A DNA stretch of 64,000 bases from Streptomyces camponoticapitis (GTDB lineage Bacteria > Actinomycetota > Actinomycetes > Streptomycetales > Streptomycetaceae), in the NCBI RefSeq assembly GCF_014646115.1, contig NZ_BMMV01000002.1, forward strand, positions 199,322 through 263,321. The letters are read 5' to 3'. Position numbers and translations under genes: made by a program. Below the pieces are notes generated by a model that saw nothing but the letters and a program-made list of their open reading frames with translations, searched no databases and was not told the origin of the DNA. Below are positions 16,864 to 25,580 of this stretch, one piece after another; positions within the stretch are counted from its first letter, which is position 1; each line of letters opens with the position of its first letter.

Positions 16864-17619
16864 ATGACCGTTCTCAGCACCAATCAGCCCGAAGGCACGC
16901 CCACCTGGATCGAACTCAGGACCCCCGACCGCGAGGGCGCGCTCACCTTCTACCAGGCGCTCTTCGGCTGGGAGTACGAGCCGTACCCGAGCGGCGACGG
17001 CGACGGAACCGTCTGTCTGCTCCGCGGCCGTCCCGTCGCCGGGATCGTCCCGGACGCGGACCGGACCAGCGCGGTGTGGACCATGTACTTCGCCACCGAC
17101 GACTGCGACGACACCGCCCGGCGCGTCACCGAGACGGGCGGCCGGCTGATCGAGGCGCCCGCGGACCTGGCCGACCATGCCCGGACGGCGGTCGCGCTGG
17201 ACGCGGTCGGCGCCCGGTTCGGTCTGTGGCAGGGCCGCTCCCGGCTCGGCAGCGAGATCGTGAACGAGCCCGACTCGCTGGTCCGCAACGACCTGATCAC
17301 CCCCGACCCCGAGCCCGCCCGCGCTTTCTACACCGCGCTGTTCGGCTTCACCCTGGACGGCAACGACGAAGTACCGGAGCTCGACTTCACCTTCCTGCGC
17401 CGCCCCGACGGGCACGAGATCGGCGGGATCATCGGCAGCCCCGATGTCCCCACCTCCGCCTGGGGCACGCTGTTCGCCGTGTCCGACGCCGATGCCGTGG
17501 CGGAGCGCGCCACCGCGTCCGGCGGGTCCTCCACCGAGCCCGAGGACACCCCGTACGCCCGCATGGCGACCGTCACCGATCCGGCGGGCGCGGTGTTCTC
17601 GGTGGGCAAGGCACCGTAG
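16864..17619 (+). CDS. VOC-family protein with two glyoxalase-like domains
   Basis: 251 aa made of two vicinal-oxygen-chelate modules (about residues 8-125 and 130-250). The first opens PTWIELRTPDREGALTFYQALFGW, the typical beta-alpha-beta start, and the second repeats RAFYTALFGF. It resembles the CFP30B/hydroxylase-like VOC group of actinobacteria, which seldom has an assigned reaction. ATG 16864 has GAAGGAG 6 nt upstream. A second VOC gene follows 129 nt downstream on the same strand. Possible roles are resistance, isomerisation or dioxygenation, but no substrate evidence is present. Confidence 0.85.
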   Translation: MTVLSTNQPEGTPTWIELRTPDREGALTFYQALFGWEYEPYPSGDGDGTVCLLRGRPVAGIVPDADRTSAVWTMYFATDDCDDTARRVTETGGRLIEAPADLADHARTAVALDAVGARFGLWQGRSRLGSEIVNEPDSLVRNDLITPDPEPARAFYTALFGFTLDGNDEVPELDFTFLRRPDGHEIGGIIGSPDVPTSAWGTLFAVSDADAVAERATASGGSSTEPEDTPYARMATVTDPAGAVFSVGKAP

Positions 17620-17704
17620 GGGTGGTGGTGGTCACATTCCGCCGACGACCGATGAGCCGCGGGCCCGCCGCCGGTCAGCAACGGGAAATCATTCGTGTGC
17701 CGGA

Positions 17705-17722
17705 GGCTCCCGCGGGGGAGCC
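17705..17722 (+). terminator. Short hairpin between VOC genes
   Basis: A 7-bp perfect stem (GGCTCCC/GGGAGCC) with a GCGG loop lies 14 nt upstream of the ribosome binding site of the second VOC gene. It could be a weak terminator or a leader structure. Confidence 0.4.
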
Positions 17723-17748
17723 GAGCGGCCGTCAGTAGGAGGAAACAT

Positions 17749-18111
17749 ATGTCCGGGACGATTCAGCCGATGGTCATCTCGCCCGCGATCGACCGGCTGC
17801 TGGCCTTCTACCAAGGACTGCTCGGCGCCGAGGAGACGTCGCGCACCCCCGACGAGGGGGCGCCGTTCTTCATCAATCTGCGGGTCGGCGACTCCGACCT
17901 CGGGCTCGTCTCGGACGCGGACGTCGACCTCGGCGCGCCGCAGCGGATGCTCCTGAGCGTCGCCGTCTCCGACGTGGACGAGCTGCTGCCACGCGTGGAG
18001 GATCTCGGCGGGCAGATGCTCGGGCCCGCCAACGACATGCCGTGGGGGCAGCGGGTCGCCCACATCAAGGACCCGGACGGCAACACCGTGAACCTCACGC
18101 AGCAGATCTGA
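17749..18111 (+). CDS. Single-domain VOC-family protein
   Basis: 120 aa glyoxalase/bleomycin-resistance-type fold. The start FYQGLLGAEETSR and the closing WGQRVAHIKDPDGNTVNLTQ match VOC beta-strands, with the terminal Glu-like metal position taken by Asn. ATG 17749 follows a textbook TAGGAGG. It may be co-transcribed with the two-module VOC gene upstream. Function is unassigned; drug binding or lactoylglutathione-lyase-like chemistry are both possible for this fold. Confidence 0.82.
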   Translation: MSGTIQPMVISPAIDRLLAFYQGLLGAEETSRTPDEGAPFFINLRVGDSDLGLVSDADVDLGAPQRMLLSVAVSDVDELLPRVEDLGGQMLGPANDMPWGQRVAHIKDPDGNTVNLTQQI

Positions 18112-18194
18112 GACCGCCCGCCGGCCCTCCGCCGCCCGTCCGGCCCCCCGCCCCTCCCGCCGAGCCGCGCGGGGGCCGACGTAGCATCGTCCGT

Positions 18195-19178
18195 ATGGAG
18201 AAGCGCGTACTGGGCAGGACGGGCCGTGAGGCCTCCGTCGTAGGACTGGGCACATGGCAGATAGGCGCCGACTGGGGTGATGTCGCCGAGGCCGACGCCT
18301 TCGCCGTCCTCGACGCGGCGCTCGAATCGGGCGTGACCTTCTTCGACACGGCGGACGTGTACGGCGACGGCCGCAGCGAACAGCTCATCGGCCGGTTCCT
18401 GAAGAGCCGCCCGGACGCCGACGTGTTCGTCGCGACGAAGATGGGCCGCCGTGCCGAGCAGCGCCCCGAGAACTACAGCCTGGACAACTTCCGTACCTGG
18501 AACGACCGTTCACGCGCCAACCTCGGCGTGGACACTCTGGACCTGGTCCAGCTGCACTGCCCGCCCACCGCCGTCTACTCCACCGACGCCGTCTTCGACG
18601 CGCTCGACACCCTGGTCGCCGAGAAGCGGACGGCGGCCTACGCCGTGAGCGTGGAGACCTGCGCCGAGGCCCTGGCGGCCATCGCCAGGCCGGGCGTCGC
18701 CTCCGTACAGATCATCCTCAACCCCTTCCGGCTCAAGCCGCTCGAAGAGGTGCTGCCCGCCGCCCGTGAGGCCGGTGTCGGCATCATCGCGCGCGTCCCG
18801 CTCGCCTCCGGTCTGCTGTCCGGCAAGTACACGAAGGACACGGTCTTCGCCGCCGACGACCACCGCAGCTTCAACCGGCACGGCGAGGCGTTCGACCAGG
18901 GCGAGACCTTCTCCGGCATCGAGTACGCCACGGGCCTCGCGGCCGCCGCCGAGTTCTCCTCACTGGCCCCCGAGGGCGCCACCCCGGCCCAGACCGCGCT
19001 GCGCTGGATCATCCAGCAGCCCGGCGTCAGCAGCGTCATCCCCGGCGCCCGCTCCGTCGAGCAGACACGGTCGAATGCCGCGGCGGCCTCTCTCGCACCG
19101 CTCTCGGAGGCGACGCTGGACGCGGTGCGCGACCTGTACGACCGCCGAATCCGCGCGGAGATCCACCACCGCTGGTAG
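18195..19178 (+). CDS. Aldo/keto reductase
   Basis: 327 aa TIM-barrel oxidoreductase. The catalytic tetrad is readable: Asp51 and Tyr56 in FFDTADVYG, Lys82 in VATKMGRR, and the His of LVQLHCPP. A C-terminal NADPH-binding region (VIPGARSVEQTRSNAAA) completes the family pattern. The related members are general carbonyl reductases of the YakC/Tas-like type. ATG 18195 has no Shine-Dalgarno site, but TAGCAT ends 7 nt upstream, which suggests a leaderless mRNA. Substrate is unknown. Confidence 0.88.
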   Translation: MEKRVLGRTGREASVVGLGTWQIGADWGDVAEADAFAVLDAALESGVTFFDTADVYGDGRSEQLIGRFLKSRPDADVFVATKMGRRAEQRPENYSLDNFRTWNDRSRANLGVDTLDLVQLHCPPTAVYSTDAVFDALDTLVAEKRTAAYAVSVETCAEALAAIARPGVASVQIILNPFRLKPLEEVLPAAREAGVGIIARVPLASGLLSGKYTKDTVFAADDHRSFNRHGEAFDQGETFSGIEYATGLAAAAEFSSLAPEGATPAQTALRWIIQQPGVSSVIPGARSVEQTRSNAAAASLAPLSEATLDAVRDLYDRRIRAEIHHRW

Positions 19179-19254
19179 GCATGGCGGGACGGACCTCTGT
19201 GAGGGGCGCGGAAAAGCACGGAAATTCGAAACACTGATCCAATAGCGTGCTCTC

Positions 19255-19806
19255 ATGGAGAAGACGCTGAACGGTGCTCGCGTTGTCCTGCGCCCCGCCG
19301 TCCCCGAAGACATCCCCCCGCTCGCCACCATCCGCGCCACGCCCGAGGTCTACGCGACGTGGCGCGGCGGTGACGACCTGCTCGCGGCGGTCACCGAGGA
19401 CCTCGACGAGCCCGGCATCACCTCACTGGTGATCGAACTGGACGGCGCCACCGTGGGCGCCATCCAGTTCGGGTCCGAGGAGGACGCCGACTACCGGCAC
19501 GCGAACATCGACATCTACCTCGATCCGGCCGCGCACGGCCGAGGGGTGGGCACCGACGCCGTACGGACCCTGGCCAGGCATCTGATCAGTGACCTCGGCC
19601 ACCACCGCATCGTGATCGACCCGGCGGCCGACAACGCCGCGGCGATCAGGTGCTACAGCAAGGTCGGCTTCCGGCCCGTAGGGGTCATGCGGGAGTACGA
19701 GCGCGGTCCCGACGGGACCTGGCACGACGGACTGCTGATGGACCTCCTCGCGGCCGATCTCACCGACGCCGACCCCGACCCCGACCCCACCGACGTCACC
19801 GGCTGA
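19255..19806 (+). CDS. GNAT-family N-acetyltransferase (RimJ/RimL-like)
   Basis: 183 aa. The GNAT core is clear: HANIDIYLDPAAHGRGVGTDAV holds the acetyl-CoA P-loop (RGVGT), followed by NAAAIRCYSKVGFRPVGVMREYER. Small-molecule or protein N-acetylation is expected. ATG 19255 lacks a Shine-Dalgarno site, and TAGCGT ends 6 nt upstream, so the mRNA may be leaderless. The C-terminal end is Asp/Pro-rich. Its stop overlaps the end of the converging SGNH-hydrolase gene by 11 nt, so transcription of the two genes must collide. Confidence 0.87.
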   Translation: MEKTLNGARVVLRPAVPEDIPPLATIRATPEVYATWRGGDDLLAAVTEDLDEPGITSLVIELDGATVGAIQFGSEEDADYRHANIDIYLDPAAHGRGVGTDAVRTLARHLISDLGHHRIVIDPAADNAAAIRCYSKVGFRPVGVMREYERGPDGTWHDGLLMDLLAADLTDADPDPDPTDVTG

Positions 19807-21061
19807 GCGCGGGGGCGCGGTCGCACTCCAGGGACTTCAGGGCGACCGAGTCGGCCATCGCCTGCATGCCCTTGTCGTTGGGATGCAGATGGTCCCCGTT
19901 GTCGAACACGGGCAGGATCCGCTCCGCGTCGTACGGGCTGCGCACCACCTTGTCGAAGTCCACGACCGCGTCGACCTCCCCACTCGTGCGGATCCACTCG
20001 TTCACCTCGGCACGTACCGCCTCACCCTGGGGATCCCACTCCGACCAGCCCTTGAAAGGCATGACGGTGGCGCCGACGACACACAGACCAGCGGCGTGCG
20101 ACCGGTCGATGATCTCGCGGTACCCCGCCGTCAGGGACGCGGCGGTGACGCCGGTGTGGGCCTTGATGTCGTTGACACCCTCGAACAGGAACACCGTCCG
20201 GACCCCGGGCAGCGACAGCACGTCACGGTCGAGCCGTTTGAGCGCGCTCTGCGCCGCCCCGTCCGCCAGGACCTGGTTGCCCGAGATCCCCGCGTTCGCC
20301 ACCCCCTTCACGGTGCTGCCGGCGGAAGCGTGCAGCCGGCGGGCCAGGAAGTCGGGCCAGCGCAGATTCCTGTCGGTGGTGGACTGCCAGCCGTCCGTGA
20401 TGGAGTCCCCGAGCGCCACGACGGCGCCCGCCCCGCGGTCCGCGTCCACGGTGACAGCGTCGAGGTAGAACCACGACCCCAGCCGCTCGGTGTACGCCTC
20501 GTCCCGCTCCCGCGCCGCGTGGTCCCCGCTCGTGGCGTACGACGTCGCGAGCGCCATCCCGTGCCCGGTGGCGGGCCCGCCCGCGTCGCGCACGTACAGG
20601 CTGACGGCCAGATCACTCATCGCCGCCACCCTGCCGGGCAGCGGGTCGCTGTAGCGGATCTCGCCCGGCGCGAGCGTCACGGACGCCGAGCCGTCGAAGC
20701 GGAGCTTCTTGTTGCTGCCGGGGCGCAGCCGGGCGCCGCTCTCGTGGAGCCCGGCGTACGCGCTGCCGATGACCAGGGGCCGGTCCCCGAACGCGTTGGA
20801 GACCCGGACACGAAGTGCCTTGCCGCCCACGCTCGTCCGTACGATCAGCCGGTAACTCCGGTCGCCGGCCGCCTCGCCCATCCGGTCCGCGCTCGCCGCC
20901 CAGGTGACGACGGACTTCGCGGGCGGGGGAGGAACGGCCGCCGTACCGGGGCCGGTGGCGGCCGTGGCGGACGGGATCCGCGCGGGCACGAGAAGGATCG
21001 AGGCGAGGGCGAGGACACCGAGCAGCCGGCGGGCCCCGGTACGGCGTACGGTCCCGCTCAT
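19796..21061 (-). CDS. Secreted SGNH/GDSL-type esterase
   Basis: 421 aa. A Sec signal (residues 1-35) precedes a beta-sandwich region and then an SGNH hydrolase domain: VALGDSITDG carries the block I Ser, NAGISGNQ the Gly/Asn of block II-III (GVND for block III), and DHLHPND the catalytic Asp and His. Family members deacetylate xylan, pectin or other glycans. ATG 21061 overlaps the stop of the upstream GH95 gene (ATGA, 4 nt), so the two are coupled. Together they would strip acyl groups and fucose from plant oligosaccharides outside the cell. Confidence 0.88.
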   Translation of the reverse strand: MSGTVRRTGARRLLGVLALASILLVPARIPSATAATGPGTAAVPPPPAKSVVTWAASADRMGEAAGDRSYRLIVRTSVGGKALRVRVSNAFGDRPLVIGSAYAGLHESGARLRPGSNKKLRFDGSASVTLAPGEIRYSDPLPGRVAAMSDLAVSLYVRDAGGPATGHGMALATSYATSGDHAARERDEAYTERLGSWFYLDAVTVDADRGAGAVVALGDSITDGWQSTTDRNLRWPDFLARRLHASAGSTVKGVANAGISGNQVLADGAAQSALKRLDRDVLSLPGVRTVFLFEGVNDIKAHTGVTAASLTAGYREIIDRSHAAGLCVVGATVMPFKGWSEWDPQGEAVRAEVNEWIRTSGEVDAVVDFDKVVRSPYDAERILPVFDNGDHLHPNDKGMQAMADSVALKSLECDRAPALSR

Positions 21062-23502
21062 CCGAAGTGCCGCAACGTGACGCTTCTTCCCGAACGCAGG
21101 TCCACATCGTGCGAGACACCGCCGGCCGCGACCTTCGTCCTGCGTCCGCCGACACTGCGGATCTTCGCCTCCCGGACCTTCCCGTCCCGCCAGCTCAGAT
21201 CCACGACGAAACCGCCGCGCGCGCCGATGCCGGTGACCGAGCCGGAGCGTGCCCAGGCGTCGGGCAGCGCCGGAAGCAGCTCGATATGGCCCGGCCGTGA
21301 GTAGAGCAGCATCTCGATCATCGCGGCGGGAGTGCCGAAGTTGGACTCGATCTGGAAGATCCCGCGGCCCTTCTCGACCTCGTAGATGTCGAAGAGGTTC
21401 ATCGCGGTGCCGTTGGTGCCGTCGACGGACGGCCGCAGATTGTTGACGACCAGCTCGTACGCGTTGTCCGCGTGCTTCAGCCGCGCCCAGCACAGGGCGC
21501 GCCAGGCGTTGGCCCAGCCGAAGCTCTCCATCCCACGCGCGGTGAGGAGTTCGGTCGCGCCCTTCACCAGCGCCGCGGGCGAGGCGTCGGGGCGGATCCG
21601 GTCACCGGGGAACAGGCTGATCAGCGGCGAGAGATGACGGTGCGTCGTCTCGCCGAGGTTGTCGGGGGACATCCACTCCTGGAGCCAGCCGGTCTTCGGG
21701 CTGACCTCCGGCATGTACAGCCGCTCCTGGAGCCCGGCCACGGTCTTCGCGAACTCGGCGTCCCTGCCGAGCAGTTCACAGGCCTCGCGGTAGTTGATGA
21801 ACAGGTCGCGGACCACCTCCTGCGCGTAGGTGATGCCCTTCGCGTCCTGCGGGCCGTGCTCCGGTGACCAGTCGTTGTCGGCGACGAGCACTTCCCGGTC
21901 CTCGCCGGTCTCCGGGTCCTTGACCGTCATGGTCACCAGCCGGGTCTCCCAGAACTCGCAGGCCCCCTTGAGCATCGCGTAGATCTTCTTCACATGCCCG
22001 AGGTCCTGCGTGTACTGGTAGTGCTCCCACAGCGTGTTGCACAGCCACGCGTTGCCCGGAGGGTGCCACCACCAGCCGAGTCCGCCGTAGATGTTCGTCG
22101 AGTACGCCACGGTCCACCCGGCGACCTTGCCCGAGGAGTTGCGGAACCGGTTGCGCGGATCGTTGAAGTGGGCCTGGGTCAGCTCGGACCAGACCGGCAG
22201 CTGGGCGAGACAGTAGTCGGTGAACGCGTCGAAGTTGCGGGAGAGCGCCGTGCGGTCGGCCATCCAGTAGTTCATCTGGATGTTGATGTCGGTGTGGTAG
22301 TCGCCCATCCAGTCCGGGTCGTTGCCGTCCAGCCAGGGCCCCTGGAGGGCGACCGGCAGACCGTCCCGCGAGCTGCTGATCATCAGATAGCGGCCGAACT
22401 GGAGGTACAGCGCCTCAAGTTCGGGGTCGGGCACATCCTGCTGCGTACGGTGCTTGAGCCGCTCCCAGGTGTCGAGCGCCCGCTGCTCGCCCGTGGAGGG
22501 ACCGAGCGAGATGCTCATCCCCTCGAACTGGTCCCGGTAGTCGGCGACATGGGTGTGCAGCAGTGTGGTGGCCGAGTGACGTACGGCGTCCCGGACCTTG
22601 GTCCTGGCGAGCGCGACCGGATCGAGATCCGGGTCGCGGTAGCCCGTGGTGGAGTCGGGGGCGTAGTTGGATCCACCGCTGATGACGACGGTCAGGTCGG
22701 CGCACCGGGTGAAGACGATCCGCGACCCGCTCGTGGTGACCGAACCGCTCCTGCTGCTCGCGGTGACGGCGGCGCCGTACCGCAGGCCGTTGGCGAACTC
22801 CGCGCCGAGGAAGAGGCTGTCGTTCCCGCCGTCCGCCGACGTCGTCTCGTCGTGGGTGCCCTCCAGCGAGATCGTGCCGGTGTAGTGGCCGCCGCCGCGC
22901 TGCGAGAAGTGGACGACGACCGCGTCGTCCGGGTGGCTGGCGAAGACGCGTCGCTCGTAGGTGACGCCCGAGCGGACGTAGCCCGAGGTGACCAGGCCCT
23001 GGTCGATGTCGAGTTCGCGGCGGTAGTCGTTGACCGTGCCCAGGTCGTGGTCCGGGATGTCGACCGCCACATGGGCCAGCTGGGTGAAGCTGCCGAAGTC
23101 GGCCCGCCCGTAAGGGAATTGGCCGTCCGGTTCCAGCACGTCGTTGATCCCGCCGGTCCACATCGTGGCGTCGGAGACGAAGAGCAGTTCATGCCCGGGG
23201 TCGTTGCCGACCAGAGCGCCGAGACGGCCGTTGCCGACCGGCAGGGCCCGTTCGAGCATCGTCTGCTCACCGGCGGGGGCGCGGTACCACATCCGGGTCG
23301 TCGAGCCCTCGCCCTCGGCGAGCATCGGGGAGGCCGTCGGGCGCTTCGCGGGAGCGGAGGCGGCGAAGGCGGGCAGTCCGCCGAGCGCGGTGAGCGTGGC
23401 GGCGCCGGCGGCGAGCGTGAGCGCGCGACGCCGGGTCGGGCTCGTGCCGGACGTCGGGCCGGTGCCGGACGGCGCCGGGTCGTGCGGGTGCTGGTCGTTC
23501 AC
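21058..23502 (-). CDS. Tat-exported GH95 alpha-L-fucosidase-like glycoside hydrolase
   Basis: 814 aa from GTG 23502, which has a GGAATGGAG site upstream. PTRRRALTLAAGAATL forms a Tat signal within the first 50 residues. GH95 landmarks follow in order: LPVGNGRLGALVGND and MWTGG in the N-terminal beta domain, WMGDYHTDINIQMNYW, HRHLSPLISLFPGDRI, GWANAWRALCWARL, and NLFD with FQIESNFGTPAAMIEMLL near the end of the (alpha/alpha)6 barrel. GH95 enzymes invert alpha-1,2-L-fucosides (xyloglucan, fucosyllactose), and some act on L-galactosides. It is coupled to the SGNH esterase gene downstream, and a double hairpin separates it from the GH27 gene upstream. Confidence 0.9.
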   Translation of the reverse strand: MNDQHPHDPAPSGTGPTSGTSPTRRRALTLAAGAATLTALGGLPAFAASAPAKRPTASPMLAEGEGSTTRMWYRAPAGEQTMLERALPVGNGRLGALVGNDPGHELLFVSDATMWTGGINDVLEPDGQFPYGRADFGSFTQLAHVAVDIPDHDLGTVNDYRRELDIDQGLVTSGYVRSGVTYERRVFASHPDDAVVVHFSQRGGGHYTGTISLEGTHDETTSADGGNDSLFLGAEFANGLRYGAAVTASSRSGSVTTSGSRIVFTRCADLTVVISGGSNYAPDSTTGYRDPDLDPVALARTKVRDAVRHSATTLLHTHVADYRDQFEGMSISLGPSTGEQRALDTWERLKHRTQQDVPDPELEALYLQFGRYLMISSSRDGLPVALQGPWLDGNDPDWMGDYHTDINIQMNYWMADRTALSRNFDAFTDYCLAQLPVWSELTQAHFNDPRNRFRNSSGKVAGWTVAYSTNIYGGLGWWWHPPGNAWLCNTLWEHYQYTQDLGHVKKIYAMLKGACEFWETRLVTMTVKDPETGEDREVLVADNDWSPEHGPQDAKGITYAQEVVRDLFINYREACELLGRDAEFAKTVAGLQERLYMPEVSPKTGWLQEWMSPDNLGETTHRHLSPLISLFPGDRIRPDASPAALVKGATELLTARGMESFGWANAWRALCWARLKHADNAYELVVNNLRPSVDGTNGTAMNLFDIYEVEKGRGIFQIESNFGTPAAMIEMLLYSRPGHIELLPALPDAWARSGSVTGIGARGGFVVDLSWRDGKVREAKIRSVGGRRTKVAAGGVSHDVDLRSGRSVTLRHFG

Positions 23503-23548
23503 GGGACAACTCCATTCCTGCGGAAGGGGAAGTACGTGGGACACATGC

Positions 23549-23578
23549 CGGGGGCGCGCCCGTGAGGACGCGCCCCCG
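23549..23578 (-). terminator. Hairpin between GH27 and GH95 genes (proximal to GH95)
   Basis: A 10-bp perfect GC-rich stem (23549-23558 and 23569-23578) with a 10-nt loop, 47 nt upstream of the GH95 start. It may be a second terminator or a leader structure. Confidence 0.5.
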
Positions 23579-23590
23579 TGTGGTGGGTCA

Positions 23591-23638
23591 TGTCCGCGAA
23601 GTCCCGCCGGGCCTGCGGGCGGCGCTGCTTCGCGGACA
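23591..23638 (-). terminator. Hairpin after the GH27 gene
   Basis: An 11-bp perfect stem (23591-23601 and 23628-23638) encloses a further GC-rich stem. It starts 22 nt after the GH27 stop on the minus strand and is the likely terminator of that transcript. Confidence 0.6.
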
Positions 23639-23659
23639 CGCCTTCGTGCGGAGCCGGGA

Positions 23660-25504
23660 TCAGATGCGCGGCACGTCGATCTTGTCGATGTCCGGCGAGT
23701 ACCCCTCGCCGCTGTCGAAGGTGACGGTGTTGCTGCCCGCCTTCAGCGTGACCGGCACGCTGATCGAGTCGACCGCCGACCAGCCGCCGGTGGCGGGGAA
23801 GGCCGTCGCGACCGGGGCCTTGCCGTTGGCGGAGACGCCGATCGACCGCGGGTCGCCCGAGGTGTAGGCGACCTTGACCAGATAGCGGCCGGCCTTCTTG
23901 ACGACGACGTCCGTGAACTGCACCTTGCCGCCGACGTAGAGGTTGCCGACCTTCTTCGTGCCCGAGCACTCGTCGCAGTCCGCGACGGAGGCCGAGCCCG
24001 TGAGGACGTTGTCGGGGGACTCCGCCTCGTACGCGTCGGTCTTCAGCCCGGGACCCTGCGGGGTGACGGTGAACAGCCGTGAGCCGTGCGCCGGTACGGC
24101 CTGGGTGATGCCGTCCTTGTGCCGGCCGAGGCTCTCGTGGTTCCACACGTCACGTACGGACGCCTGGCCCGTGAAGCCGAGCGCCTGCCAGTCGGCGGTC
24201 ACCGGCGAGGGGGAGTCCCCCTGGTTGAACAGGGCGACGGTGTAGCTGCCGTCGGGGTTCTCGGAGGCCCAGACCTGCTCGTCACCGACCGAGGTGACGG
24301 GCTTGGCGGGCTTCCCCGGCTGCTGGTTGATCTTCAGCACGTCGCGGTTGGTCATCAGCGACAGGCCGTAGTCGTCCAGCTTGGTGAGGTCGTCGCCGCT
24401 GTACAGCGGGGACTTGGCGACCGCCCACAGCGTCATGTAGCTCTGCCGCTCGGCCTTCGTCAGACCGCTCATGTCGGCGTTGCCGACGTTGATCGCGTCC
24501 AGGTCGTTCCAGCCGCCGGGCCCGGCGTACCGGGTCCAGCCGGGCGTGTCACGCCAGCGGTCCTCGACCGAGTTCTCCCACGACACCAGGGTGTTGCAGT
24601 AGCACTCCACGTCGGTGTCGACGCGCCAGCCGTTGGACGTGGCCTTCCAGTCCTTGGCGTAGTTGATGTCGAGCGACCAGGAGATCTCCAGGTGGATGGG
24701 CCGCCCGGTGGACTTGATGGCCTTCTGCCAGGCGGCGACGTCCGTGCGGTTGTCGTAGTTGTCACCGCTCTTGAAGGACCCCGGGCCCACGCCGTCGAGC
24801 TTCAGGAAGTCGTAGCCCCAGTCCGCGATCAGCCGCGCCTGCGAGTCGACGTACTTCTGCGCGCACGGCTTGGTGAAGTCGATCTTGTAGGAGCTGTCCC
24901 AGCCGTTGGTCGTCCGCAGATCGCTGTAGACGATGTCCCCGGTGGTGCAGTCGTCGGTGTTCCAGATCTTCAGCTTGCCCTCGCCGTACCCCTCCTTCTC
25001 CAGACCCACGGGAAGGTAGATGCCGGCCTTGAGACCCTTGCTGTGGATACGGTCCGCGACCGCCTTCATCCCGCTCGGGAAGCGCTCGGTGTTGGTCTTC
25101 TGGCGACCGAACTCGTCGAACTCCGGCGTCCAGTCCCAGCCACGCCACCAGCCCGCGTCGATGTTGACGTACTCGTAGCCGTACTTCTTGAGCTTCGAGG
25201 CCAGCGCGTCCGTCTGCTTGTTCACGTTGGCTTCGGTGAGATAGCTGTAGTTGCCGCGTGTGTTCACCCCGGGGTACGAGGTGGTCTGGAGGCTCCAGCT
25301 GCTCCAGCCCATGTAGGGCTTCTCGGCGACGGCGTTCTTGCCGGTGGCGGTGGCGCTGTCCGGGACCTGGGACGCCTGGACCGGTGCCCGGTCGGGGAGT
25401 TGGGCCTGGGCCGTGGTCGGCACGGCGACCGCCAGGCCGGCCGTGACGGCGAGGACGAGCGCGGCGCGCGTGGTTCTCGCGACGGTGCGAGCGGGTGGGC
25501 GCAT
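23660..25504 (-). CDS. Secreted GH27 alpha-galactosidase with C-terminal carbohydrate-binding module
   Basis: 614 aa. A Sec signal (about residues 1-35) is followed by a GH27 barrel: MGWSSW at 65-70, NIDAGWW, the nucleophile Asp237 in YDFLKLDG, and the acid/base Asp in RVDTDVE (296-298). A beta-sandwich follows, and then a CBM35/CBM6-like module (about 485-614) with YEAESP, GKVQFTDVVVKKAGRYLV and a closing D-I-D-K-I-D-V strand. It should release alpha-D-galactose (possibly beta-L-arabinopyranose) from galactomannan or raffinose-type sugars outside the cell. ABC importer genes precede it on the same strand. Confidence 0.92.
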   Translation of the reverse strand: MRPPARTVARTTRAALVLAVTAGLAVAVPTTAQAQLPDRAPVQASQVPDSATATGKNAVAEKPYMGWSSWSLQTTSYPGVNTRGNYSYLTEANVNKQTDALASKLKKYGYEYVNIDAGWWRGWDWTPEFDEFGRQKTNTERFPSGMKAVADRIHSKGLKAGIYLPVGLEKEGYGEGKLKIWNTDDCTTGDIVYSDLRTTNGWDSSYKIDFTKPCAQKYVDSQARLIADWGYDFLKLDGVGPGSFKSGDNYDNRTDVAAWQKAIKSTGRPIHLEISWSLDINYAKDWKATSNGWRVDTDVECYCNTLVSWENSVEDRWRDTPGWTRYAGPGGWNDLDAINVGNADMSGLTKAERQSYMTLWAVAKSPLYSGDDLTKLDDYGLSLMTNRDVLKINQQPGKPAKPVTSVGDEQVWASENPDGSYTVALFNQGDSPSPVTADWQALGFTGQASVRDVWNHESLGRHKDGITQAVPAHGSRLFTVTPQGPGLKTDAYEAESPDNVLTGSASVADCDECSGTKKVGNLYVGGKVQFTDVVVKKAGRYLVKVAYTSGDPRSIGVSANGKAPVATAFPATGGWSAVDSISVPVTLKAGSNTVTFDSGEGYSPDIDKIDVPRI

Positions 25505-25580
25505 GGGAGGGAGCCTCCTGCTTTCTCGTGATGGGGAGGAGCGGGGGTGGGAGGGAGGTGCGGGGGGTGGGCGCTGCGGC

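Noticed and set aside
24086..25531. A 481-codon plus-strand open frame antisense to the GH27 gene
   Set aside because: Val/Asp/Gly-rich antisense translation without known motifs, opposite a complete GH27 enzyme.
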